Source of the DNA: Branchiostoma floridae
Lineage: Eukaryota; Chordata; Leptocardii; Amphioxiformes; Branchiostomatidae
Assembly (NCBI RefSeq): GCF_000003815.2
Contig: NC_049992.1
Location: 6,271,825 to 6,335,824, forward strand
Length of the DNA: 64,000 bases
Direction: 5' to 3'
Of this stretch, positions 24,226 through 34,350 are shown in pieces (position 1 is the first letter of the stretch; each line of letters starts with the position of its first letter). The translations under genes were made by a program, and so were the position numbers. Under the pieces are notes generated by a model. The model did no database searches. It saw only the letters and a list, made by a program, of their open reading frames with translations, and was not told where the DNA came from.

Positions 24226-25086
24226 AGCTATGCGATTTAGGTATTTTGGTGTATTTTGTATGGTGTATTGGATTATTGTGGTATCATAAACTTGGAACAA
24301 AAGTACACGCCAGGCTTATAGAATGTAACATTAGATAAACAAAATGTGTTTGCTGCTAACAGCGCGCATCCCTCGTGCAAAACCTAACATCGCAATATGA
24401 TTCACTGCGCCCTGTATAACTGTGCCACCCTTTCATAGCGCAAGCTCATTATATACACACTGCATGTATGTGTGCATGTGAAAGATGTGAAATTAACGTT
24501 AGCTATGTTGCCAACTGCTACATGCAATAGAAAGACGGATAACAACAATCCTTTTCCGACTAATTGGGGTGGGGTTTGGATGCATATGTTTGTGTTGTGT
24601 AAAGATCACGGCTTTATGACGTGTAAATTTGAGGGTTAGAATGACACCAGTTATACTACGCCCAGCTCTGTGAAGTAAGACCTGCGTTTCGTTGAACGAA
24701 AATTTTGCTAATAATACTAATATTGGACAATATTTGGCATCATAGCAGATGCATTCTATGAATGGACGTTTTAATATCTTCAAGTCCAAAGGCAGTGAAG
24801 CATCATTTGGGGCATCTCAACGTCTGCCAGTGCGTTCGTAATGCAGTTTTTACATGTTCTGCCAGAGGGAGCAGTGAAGTGAATGTATCAAGGGTTTGAA
24901 GTCTACTTTAATGTCTGATTCCCTTGTTTTTAACCATAACATCGGATTCTTCAGTTTTGCTTCAAGATTTGTTTCAGCCAATGTTTAGATAGTTTGTATT
25001 GTTAATATTGCATCATAAAACTAAAAGATTGTGGGATATTTTGTCTCTGCAGCTTGTTTGACCGCCGCCAGGAGACGCTGCTCAGT

Positions 25087-27535
25087 ATGGCCATCTTGCA
25101 GCGAAGTTGTTGCGGTTGCTGTGACGTAAAGACCGGCTCCATCGTGGTCGCAATCATCTGGATCGTAAGGAAGAAATTATCTACACAGGAACTACCAGCA
25201 GCTTTTTGTTAAAAACATAATCTGTTTGTAAGCGTATTGTGTACAATAACCTATAGAACATTCTGGGGTTAAACAGAAGAACAAAAATGATATCTCCAAG
25301 AACAAAACTCCTATTCTGCAATGTTAATGTTAATGAGGATGTCATCATGTTAACCTAGCACCATTATTTAGCTACAATAAAACACCCATGTAGATTTTTA
25401 AATCATACATATGTAACAAGCTTCATTTTAATTCCGGACACCCAGTTTAAATTAATTCTGCGAGGTCATGTGAATATAGAGTTGCATATGTATTGATATT
25501 CATAAGTATGATATAAATTATGATAGGATAATGTAATGTCAGTTGCAATAAGCCGTGTCCAGCTTCCCTAGAATTCTGGCATAGGTTCCCAGAATTCTGA
25601 CAGAGCTATCAAGAATTCTCGAGAATTGGCTTTGTCCATGAAGACATCTAATTGTAACCCACACATTCATTACCTTTTCAAATATAATTCAAATATCCAT
25701 TTGGGTTAATCTATTCTTGAACTGTTAGGGATTCCTTGGAAAGTAAACGGGGTGTCCAAACTTAAACTTGACACCCCGTTTTGTACAGTCTGTTTTGTAC
25801 ATCGCGACTCTCGAAAGTATGATCTTTAACTCCCTAAAATCCTTAGTGAAAAACGACTTCCCGTCTTGTGTCTTTCCGTCAATGATTATTGCATATTGTA
25901 ACCTTGCCCTCTACCGTCCACAGATCTTGACCCTGATTGGCCTCGGTTACACCTCCTACCGCGTGTACCTAGTCTCACTACTCGGACTTGTGTGTAAGTG
26001 GATTTCACTATGTGTGAACTAAATGGGTTACTAAGTACGTGTAGAATAGACATCTACCGGGGCAAAGAAAAACTGCAGCTAAGCTATTGCACATGTCTCC
26101 GGGCGTCCACATCGTTACGTTGATCATTGTTGATTACTGTACCTCGAACAAGGTAGAAAGTGCTCTTCCTCGTAGATTTTACAATGTATTGTAATGATTT
26201 TTTTTTTGTCAATCAATGTATTGTAATGATAAGGAATATCATATGTAGTTTTGTTGAAAGAAAATTTCTTCGCTTCAGACATATGAGTCGCACTATAGAT
26301 TATATTCCTCATGTGTTTTGACAAATAAACTCTAGTTAAATCTTCACAGTTCTACATTTTCACCATTACCAAGAAGCAAGAAAAAGCCAAACATGTACGA
26401 TAGAATACGGTGCATTTACCAAATATATACGTTTTGTCTTTGTTCTGACTTGTTCATAGATCGGTTGGGCAAAAATGTACATATCAAACAACAATTGCCC
26501 GAGAACCTGGAAATTATTTTGAATCCGGTCAGACGTTTAGATAGCATCCACAACCTTTCGTCAGGAACAATGAAGAAAACTTGTTGGAGAGCAGGTTCTT
26601 TACCCTAACTATGAATTCATATTACTAAAAAAAGTGCATCAATGTCATCTGACGAAAGGTACTGGATACTACCTGAAACATTTGACCATTTCCAAAATCA
26701 TATCTAGCTGCTTGATAGACTTGTTATTGGTTTGAGGTCTTTATACTTTCTTTGTTTTGTTTACCTAGCGCCAACCGATGTCGTCCTCCTGATTTTGTAC
26801 ATTGTTAACTTCATTGTCCATATCCTGCTCATCATTGGAGTGGCCCAGGTAAAACTAAAGTCACATTCCCGAACCGATGCCCAACTGGGTTATTAGTTTA
26901 CAGGCTAAGTCGACTTGTATGCTATTGAAAAGGTTCATGGCATTGGCGTAACTGGTAGAGCGTTTGGCTCGGAATCTATATCTAGAGGTCCCGAGTTCGA
27001 TACACGTCCTGTCCTCGACGTTGTGCCCTTGGGAAAGTCACTTTACACGACCTTCCTCACTTCACCCAGGTGTAAAAATGGGTACCTGACTTTGGGTAGG
27101 GAGGTAAAAGAAAAGTCTACCTTTACTTTCGGCCAGTACTGTGTATGTGGCACTGTTAATATAAGTTCCACAGTGCAGTTTCACATTGTCTTCGTCTGTC
27201 CAAAAGCCAAATAGAAAAAGTAACATCCCGTGTGTACAGAAGGCCACACCTGAAACATAGTAAAGAACCCACCACACTTACCGATATTATTCTCTAACAT
27301 CAGTCCTACGTATAACACTAAATAGGATAAATAGGAGTATTGGCACAACCCTGGCAGTCGCCCTACCCGCTGTGCCAACCGTTATTGGAGGGAAATATAC
27401 CAGCCAATCACCTTGCCTCCTGGTCGCAGGCAGCGACGTGATAGGCTGGTAACTTTCCGTGCGATAACAAGAGGCGTGATGACCTGATATTTACATACTC
27501 TCCATGCAGAAGTTTGGCTCCGGTTGTTTTTAGTA

Positions 27536-27574
<39 letters not shown>

Positions 27575-28993
27575 ATGGTTTATTGAGAAATCTGTATCAC
27601 TACAGTCGCAGCCCAAAGGCATGAATTGGCGTGTGATATAACAATATAAATATAAGTGTGGCAATGACGATTATTGCCACGGCGACGTTTTTTGCAGTGA
27701 CTTTTAATAATTTTTTTTTGTCGGGTTTGCTATTTTTGTTCCATTTTCTTCATGTCCGTTTGTCCTGCTAACATAAAAGAAGCTGTTGAAAATAGAAAGT
27801 CCACCAAAATGCCTAATATTCCCACCCCTTCCCCCTCTCTCTCCACAGGAGGTGCGCCCTCTGATCCTGACATGGGTGATTGTCACTATCATCTGCACGG
27901 TCGTTTCCCTGATCGTCTATGTCTACGTGACGGTGGCGACCATCGCAATCATCGGGGCCCTCGTACGTCATGTTTGTATTTGTTTGTTTGTTTGTTTGTT
28001 TGTTTGCATCGGCATCAGTATGCACAAACAACACTGGAATCATTTTGTACATTTGAGAGATATGCAAACTTCATGTAGCGCAATCAAAGTTTTTACTTAT
28101 CTATTGCTAAGATAGCTTAATATTTTCTTAATTGAAGCTAAATCTATGCGGAGAGCTTTCACTATTCATAAGCCCTGTTATATACTGCGATTTTTTTCCG
28201 GACGAGCTCCGTCCATTTGTAAAGTGGGAAGATTTTCAGCGAAAAATACAGCCGATACTGGGGCGATGTTGAACTTCGGCTGGCGTCCGCATGAATTGTA
28301 CAGCCGGCTTATGCAGATTCCCTATCATATCTATCATCTAAACGCGGTTTTTGTTTTCTCTTTCTCAGGCCTCCGGAAGTGATGACCAAGGCGTGATCGT
28401 AGGAGCCGGTGTAGCGAGCCTCGCTATCGTTTGGATCATCTGGGGCGTTTTCTTCATCCTGACGGTAGGGTCTCTGTTTCTTCCAGATCACTTCAGTGTC
28501 ATTGACGAAGGATAGTGGATTCTATCCGAAACGTCTGATCTTTTCCAAAACCATATCCAGTTGCTTGAGTAACTATTTTTTGGCGTATCTTATTACCTGG
28601 ATGTCTAACCTACATCGACGTAATCCGCCTTATTCCAACGACAATGAGACGTATACTTACGCCAGCTTGGTTGCTCAGTATTCAAGAATTTTGGCCATAC
28701 TACTTCGTCATAGATCCTGCTAAATACCTAAAAACTGGCGTCACGTTTCAAAAGGGTCACCTGACTCAAGTTACGTGTCTTTCTTTCTGAGGAGAGAAAA
28801 AAATCAATGAGTTTATATTATATATAAGGTTAACTTGCTAACTGCTGTGTGTATGTGTGTGTTTGTGTGCGTTTGTGTGTGTATGTGTATCTGTCTGTGT
28901 GTGTATCTGTGCATTTGCGTGTGTGTGTGCCTGTATGTGTGTTTGCGTGTGTGCCTGTGTGTGTGCCTGTGTGTGTATTTGTCAGTCTCTCTC

Positions 28994-29027
<34 letters not shown>

Positions 29028-30029
29028 ATTGTGTTTCCGGATATTGGTGGTAAGCATACCTTTTTGAACCTCTCGATGGATTTCGTTGACATTTGGTATC
29101 CGGATAGTGGTTTGAAAGACGAAGTTCAATGTCAATTTTGCCCACCACCCCATCCACGGTGTGTGACTTTGTTTGTACCTGCAGGTGTACGGCTGCCTCG
29201 TGGTGTTCTCTCACTACCAGAACCTGCGTGACGCGGCGCTGGGACAGGGGCAGCAGCAGATGGTGGCAATGGGCAACCAACCCTACATGATGGGCAACCA
29301 ACCCGCCGTGGCGGGCAACCAACCCTACGGTTACCAACCCTACGGCAACCAACCGGCCATGGAGAACAAGCAACCCGCTATGATGGGTCCCCAACCGGGT
29401 TTGGGTCAAGAATCTAACGACGTAAGTACACTTTTATAGTGCCCCTGTAGACAGTACAGCTCATTTTGAACTCTTGTTTAACTTCTTTTGAATGAATATT
29501 TAAAAAAATTCGAGATTTTTCTAGTAGGGCAAGAAAATTTCGAAATTTTTCAGAAGAATTTAAAAAAAAAAGTTTCCAGAAAATTAAAAAAAAAAAATCA
29601 AAATTTATTTCGAAATTTTCTAGTTTTTAATGAAGCATGAAGACTCTCAATGGAGGGGTGTTATGATGCATTATGTCACTTAAATCCTTCCCACAAAATA
29701 TCTGACACATAGATATAAAATTTGAAAGTCTAGAAGCATTAGTCCAAGCCCAAATGCTCAATTCAATTTTAATCTACTCGCTGAATTTGTTTCTTTGGTT
29801 TTGAAGATACACATAAATGCCGATTACATCCAGCACTTGTATACACTATGTGACAACCTTCGAGACCGAGAGGGTAGCAGCCGTCGAGGCGAAGAGAAAG
29901 GCGAGGAAGGCCCGTCAAAGTAGAACTGCAACTGTAAACCTGTAGACTTGCCATACTCGTGAGAGTGGCCGTCCATCACACTATGTTTATTTACATTTTT
30001 CACTTTTCTGTCTCTAGGTTAAGCTGTAG
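25087..30029 (+). CDS. LAPTM-like tetraspan membrane protein L4 with GNQP-repeat tail (complete, 228 aa)
   Basis: Seven coding exons: 25087-25164, 25924-25993, 26769-26848, 27849-27962, 28369-28464, 29185-29421, 30018-30029. All are GT-AG and in register; the last encodes only VKL and the stop TAG. Product 228 residues. N-terminus MAILQRSCCGCCDVKTGS; TM1 in exons 1-2, TM2 in exon 3 (VVLLILYIVNFIVHILLII), TM3 in exon 4 (WVIVTIICTVVSLIVYVYV), TM4 in exons 5-6. Exon 5 opens with an acidic loop (ASGSDDQG) like that of L5 (GDDDAGS). After TM4 come VYGCLVVFSHYQNLRDA and a Gln/Asn/Pro-rich tail with repeated GNQP(Y/A) units. A splice acceptor (tctctgcag) ends at 25052, 34 nt before ATG, so an upstream noncoding exon is likely. 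A canonical AATAAA at 30219 lies about 190 nt past the stop. L5 is its closest relative here. The role is inferred from the LAPTM family (late endosome/lysosome cargo and nutrient signalling). Confidence 0.82.
26450..26720. repeat. Dispersed repeat (gacgaaggt...ccaaaatcatatctagctgcttg)
   Basis: A stretch in the L4 intron whose end (gacgaaaggtactggatac...catttccaaaatcatatctagctgcttg) is similar to 28500-28570 in another L4 intron; both are copies of one dispersed family. Confidence 0.45.
26936..27300 (+). mobile_element. tRNA-derived SINE
   Basis: The head from 26936 has tRNA-like A (TGGCGTAACTGG) and B (GAGTTCGATACA) boxes. Then comes the core gcccttgggaaagtcacttta and cacccaggtgtaaaaatgggtac. 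It lies in an L4 intron. Copies with the same order are near 53936 and 62773. Confidence 0.7.
27535..27660 (-). mobile_element. GTA microsatellite with LINE tail
   Basis: A (GTA)n run is followed by tggtttattgagaaatctgtatcac. This is the typical look of a minus-oriented LINE 3' end with its terminal microsatellite. Confidence 0.4.
28841..29025. repeat. GT microsatellite
   Basis: Long imperfect GT run before exon 6 of L4. It gives rise to several Cys/Val and Thr/His frames that are not genes. Confidence 0.95.
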
Positions 30030-30218
30030 GGACGATGCCACTTGGCCCTACATACAGTCACCGACGAGACGTCAAGGAGATCCACTTTTCGTGTAGAGGA
30101 TATGCTTTTATCTATCGCTTTTTTTATTATCTTAATTTGAAACAGTTATAATTATGGCAAAGCACAAAGGTTGAAAATCCTTTGTTTGTCCAAAGATTTT
30201 TTACCCACGTGTGAATGC

Positions 30219-30224
30219 AATAAA
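30219..30224 (+). promoter_or_regulatory. Poly(A) signal of L4
   Basis: AATAAA about 190 nt after the L4 stop codon, followed within 30 nt by a TG/T-rich stretch (gtgtctttattttgtgt), the usual arrangement of a cleavage and polyadenylation site. Confidence 0.6.
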
Positions 30225-30229
30225 CGTGT

Positions 30230-32975
30230 CTTTATTTTGTGTAAATCCGTCAAGAATCAAGCTTTTATTTTAGAACGTGGTAGCAAAAATTTTAGACTAC
30301 TTTTAAAACAAAAATCGAAGAGAAAATTGTTTTATACTTGAAATGTACTTAGTGGCAAATATACTTTTATTATTTCTGTTGCAAATTGCATTGCATTTAT
30401 GTTTATTCTACTATTAAAGCAAAATCTATAAAATATGACTGATGTGTTAATATATGGTTATATATGGTATATATGGTTGTCACCTGATGCAGTGCAACTG
30501 ACTAAATACTATCACATTTCATTAAAAGATTATACGTATCATAGCCCAACATGTTTTGAAGTGCCCCCCCCCCCTTTTTTTTTCCCCCCCCCCCCCCTCT
30601 CTCTCAATTGTGCGAACGTCAAAAGTTCATATGGTGCGATGTCGGCCTTTTGTTTTTAGTTCGTTCGCCCAATCGAATCCCCATGTTAAATGAGGGATAA
30701 GCCCGTTCACAGAGATCAGTACGCATGTGCGGCGACAGGAATTCAAGGTAATATGTCAAAAGTAAAGGCACACAAAAAGAAACAAAACCCGTCTGGACTT
30801 TGTTATGTAAATCGAAACACGTCATAGTCACTCTACTAGGCAGTCTTTGCATGATTCTAGGTTACGGAATTCAAGGAACAACAGCGGGAGAAGAACATTT
30901 AATTACAGATCAGTTAAACTGTGGAATCTGCTACCCAGAGATTTCAAGATTGTCTCCGATACAAGATTGCTAAAGAAGATGATGGACAATTTCTACAGAT
31001 CATAATGGTTTTATTGTATATAACCCTCTGACTTCGTGACTTCTTGACTTTATGTACATATATGTATTTGTATCTGTTTTGAGTGTATGGTATCTGTCCA
31101 TCCCCTTGTACAATGTATATACTGTGAGGGCTAGAAGATTAGTTCAATGAGCTAAAAGGTATTACAATTAGCTCAATAAACTCAAACAATGGTGAAGACA
31201 AGGACTGTTTTATTTGAGGCCCTTACCTAGAGTTCCTGTCGCCGCACATGCGTTCTAATAGAGGAACGCTTTCTATCTATTTATTTATTTATTCAGGTTC
31301 TCTAATGCATGCAGTGGAAGGCATGGTAGAGCAGGTGTTTCTTGTCACAGGACACCTTTTCAATGCCATTCCAAATCACCCTTATCTTTAATTTCTTCGG
31401 AGCGTAACATCTGAACTCACCTGCGAGGAAGCGTGACTCAAAGTGGACTAAACATAAAGGCGGGGTCGTAAACACATTAGGGTAATTAGTGGAACGGCGT
31501 CGGAGCAAGAGAACAGGAAGCTTTTGGATTCTAGGCAATACTGAATGAATACTAAGTAATTAACAATGATATTAATGGGGAAGCTTAGGCTTTCTCATGG
31601 CGTAACGTAAAAAAGATCACATGTTCGACGCTTTGATAACCCCCCGGTTACAGTTATCATGTCCTGAATGTACTCTTCTACTCCTCATAGGCGTTGTTTA
31701 TAGAAGTAATGCTGCTGGAACAATATCAAAGCAAGTATCCGAACAAATACCTAGTTTACATAGTACTAAATTGAAAAAAAAAGCAATTACTCTGATGAAT
31801 ATATTTACATAATGGAACATCTTGTGAGACCTGAAAGCAATGTGTTAGACATATCAAACTGGAATATTATCATACACGGAATTGAATAACATTTGCATAA
31901 CTAATTCGAAACAACTAATGAGAAACTCGCAGTAAAATAATTGCCAAAACTCTCAAAACTTTACTAAGATCTTCGCTTACTTGTTTTTGCGTTTTGAGAT
32001 AACCGTCACCCACATAAGCTACAAATAAAGGGGATTACCTTTTGAAATTGTTAAGCTTCGACTAAACCTTTCTAAAACCACGCTTATAAAAACACAGGCA
32101 AACATCTGGTAGAGAAGACTCTACCCTCAGGCGCTGGTTGCGCCTCAGAATCAGAATAATAACTAGAATGAAACAAATTTTTCTGCTTTCTGGTAGCTAT
32201 GTGTTCTTTGATATCTAATTACTACACATCAGCTGAACAAAAGTCTTTTGATACAACTATCAAAAGATACTACTTTATCAACTTCCTTCGCCGGCCTCTT
32301 TATTGGCGATTCGCGAAATGTTTATGCCGTGAAAGGAATGTATACCGGGAATATACCCGTTTTCCCACCAATACCCTCAACAATTTAAGCCAACGCCAAT
32401 AGCGAAGCCAAAGGAGGCTAGCACATGTGTACTTTAGTCTTAAAGAAAAGAAGAAATCTTCAAATACAATTCAATCTCTACAACTGGATAAAAACGGATA
32501 TTTTCTTCCGGACGTTGCGGGTGACATTCATCACTCTTCTTCATGATAAAAGGAATGAACTAGTCAGAACAATTCAATACCAGTACAGCTAACTAGAAAA
32601 ACTGGTTTAACCACTAAATCGTTAGGATCTTATGCAAAAGTTACTCAAATGTAAATCATGTTAGCATAGTTCCTACGGTCAGACAACACCATAGTTTTAG
32701 AAATCACTTTCAAATTGACGTCTTCTGCAGACGTTTTTGGAACAGTACACGTGGTTTCGGGTGAAAGGTAGGTCGCGGGGCTCTTTGTGTGCAGGTGCGT
32801 TTTATAATTGGCACGACACTGCATGTGGTCATTTTATTCATTTGCGAACCACCAGACATATCTCGTGCAGAGATCGTGACGATCGTGTAGAGGCCGTGTG
32901 AACATTGTGTAGCGTACGTGTAGCTACAGTGAGTGCAGACATGGGGTAAATATTCTTTTAAATCGTGGCGAAACG
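30230..32975. other. Intergenic DNA between L4 and GPCR1
   Basis: Contains C- and T-runs (30562-30600), the inverted-repeat element at 30721-31252 with a LINE tail, and AT-rich unique DNA. No gene is recognised. The last 200 bp before GPCR1 hold no clear TATA box. Confidence 0.5.
30721..31252. mobile_element. Inverted-repeat element enclosing a LINE C-terminal fragment
   Basis: ACGCATGTGCGGCGACAGGA at 30721 is repeated in inverted form ending at 31252 (21 bp perfect). Inside, 30860-31003 reads in one frame as a LINE RT C-terminus (RTFNYRSVKLWNLLPRDFK), followed by a TAA-type tail near 31150-31180. The TIR may belong to a MITE that received or captured the LINE end. Confidence 0.55.
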
Positions 32976-34133
32976 ATGAAACAACGGTGCACGTCCATCG
33001 GAGTGGCGCTGGGGATTTTCATCCTCACCATTCAGCACGTTGGAATACGCTCGGCGTCCGGACAGGACTTGGACGTTACCGATCAAATCAGCGACAACGC
33101 AAACAGACCTAGCAACTTCTCAACACAAGAGATCGGTTCTACTGAAGACCCTGGCACCTTTGAGTGTACCAACAGCTCTGTAAAAGAAGACAACATCACA
33201 TCATCATTGAACTCACCGGATAACAACTCAACATCATCAAGCTATGACTACGAAAAGTACGCCTCCATCGGAGCTTTATCAGTGTTGAGTGTTTCTATTG
33301 GTCTGGGAGTCTGGTCTGTAGTGGCAAACAGCCTCCCGCTAGTAGCCATCATCAAGCATGAACAGCTCCACACGCCCGCCTATATCCTGATGGCGAATCT
33401 AGCGGCAGGCGACGTCTTGGCCGGGCTAGCCTTCCTGTTTGTTGGTAGCACAGTCCTGTACAACAATCTAACAGGCACCGTCCCTTCCATGATAGATTCA
33501 CGTGTACGCTTCACGGCCCTCCTGCTCCCCGGGTTGTCCTCTGCCTACGGTCTGATGGCGCTGACGGCCGAGCGCTACTGGTTCATCGTGCACGGACTGA
33601 CCTACGTCAACAACGTCACCAACGGCAAGTGCAAGGTCGTGGTGGTGCTGGTGTGGGTGTGGTCACTGCTGCTGGCGGTGCTGCCGTACTTCGACTGGAA
33701 TTGCGCGGGGCTTCTTGCCGAAGGATGCCTACCGTTGGGCGGGGGATTGTCCTACAACTACGCGGTGGTCATCCTGGTGTTCGTTTTCATCCCGATGGCG
33801 GCGATCATCCTCCTCAACATGGGCGTCCTGTGGTGTCTGTGGAAGCACGTGAACGCCATCGCTGCACAGGAAGCCGCCGTGGGTGCCGAGCCCAGCACCA
33901 GCCGTAAGTCCGCCATCACCGTCGTTCTCATCACCGTGGTGTTCCTGGTCGGGTGGATGCCGCTCTTCTCCCGCATGGCCGTGCTGACGAAGGACGTCGT
34001 CTCGCTGCACGAAACGAAAGTCTTCGTAATCCTGAACTCCGCCATCAACCCAGTGATCTACGGGTTTCGTCTGAAGGAGGTTCGTCGCGGCGTTGTACGG
34101 CTCTTCCGCAACGCGAATCCGGCGGTTAACTGA
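32976..34133 (+). CDS. GPCR1, rhodopsin-family receptor of EDG/cannabinoid/melanocortin type (385 aa, intronless)
   Basis: One open frame from ATG 32976 to TGA 34131. A signal peptide spans residues 1 to about 29. The extracellular N-terminus of about 65 residues has N-glycosylation sequons at 47 (NFS), 66 (NSS), 73 (NIT) and 84 (NST). Seven membrane segments follow. Class A marks: N118 in TM1, D146 in TM2 (NLAAGD), ERY at 199-201 in place of DRY, VGWMP in TM6 (in place of CWxP) and NPVIY at 358-362. TM3 lacks the usual Cys at its top, while the second outer loop has C243 and C251 (WNC...GC). That pattern is known for EDG (LPA/S1P), cannabinoid and melanocortin receptors. The ligand cannot be called. 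The C-terminal tail is short and basic (RLKEVRRGVVRLFRNANPAVN). It is nearly identical to GPCR2 over residues 190-328 but not in the N-terminus or outer loops. Partial copies of its 3' end follow the stop. Confidence 0.9.
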   Translation: MKQRCTSIGVALGIFILTIQHVGIRSASGQDLDVTDQISDNANRPSNFSTQEIGSTEDPGTFECTNSSVKEDNITSSLNSPDNNSTSSSYDYEKYASIGALSVLSVSIGLGVWSVVANSLPLVAIIKHEQLHTPAYILMANLAAGDVLAGLAFLFVGSTVLYNNLTGTVPSMIDSRVRFTALLLPGLSSAYGLMALTAERYWFIVHGLTYVNNVTNGKCKVVVVLVWVWSLLLAVLPYFDWNCAGLLAEGCLPLGGGLSYNYAVVILVFVFIPMAAIILLNMGVLWCLWKHVNAIAAQEAAVGAEPSTSRKSAITVVLITVVFLVGWMPLFSRMAVLTKDVVSLHETKVFVILNSAINPVIYGFRLKEVRRGVVRLFRNANPAVN

Positions 34134-34350
34134 ACAAGAGAAGAGCAGCAAAAGTACGACAATGATGATCTGCAAACTCGTGAACTCTTCCATCAACCCA
34201 GTGATCTACGAGTTTCGGAAAATTGTTTGTCGCGGCGTTGTACGGCTCTTCCGAAACGCGAATCCGGCGGAAAACTGAATGGGAGAAGAACAGCGAAAAG
34301 ACGAAAAACAATAATGATCTGCGTGCTCGTGAACTTTTCAGAAATCAAAG
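34134..34350 (+). pseudogene. Tandem partial copies of the GPCR1/2 3' end
   Basis: Directly after the GPCR1 stop, 34134-34278 repeats the TM7-to-tail part (MICKLVNSSINPVIYEFRK...RNANPAEN, stop). It is in a different frame from the receptor and ends NPAEN like GPCR2 rather than NPAVN. A shorter third piece follows (34279-34350, with atgatctgcgtgctcgtgaac). Both lack the first six membrane segments and cannot make a receptor. Confidence 0.8.

Larger units (their letters stand above)
18560..25052. other. Intergenic DNA between L3 and L4
   Basis: About 6.5 kb with no supported gene. It contains a 100-N gap, G-rich tracts near 21190-21245 and 21720-21745, a GA-rich stretch at 22950-23040, a palindromic MITE copy (23492-23672) and a tRNA-derived SINE (23925-24225). 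An untranslated L4 exon probably lies here but cannot be placed. Confidence 0.5.

Noticed and set aside
26936-27010. tRNA gene
   Set aside because: A and B box-like motifs are present, but the cloverleaf is incomplete and the SINE core follows; same for 62773-62850 and 53950-54010.
28813-29409. 198-codon minus-strand frame and several plus Cys/Val frames
   Set aside because: Derived from the GT microsatellite and the antisense of L4 exon 6.
33729-34196. 155-codon antisense frame over GPCR1
   Set aside because: Mirrors the receptor; rich in Asp/His/Glu as expected from antisense of membrane segments, no domain.
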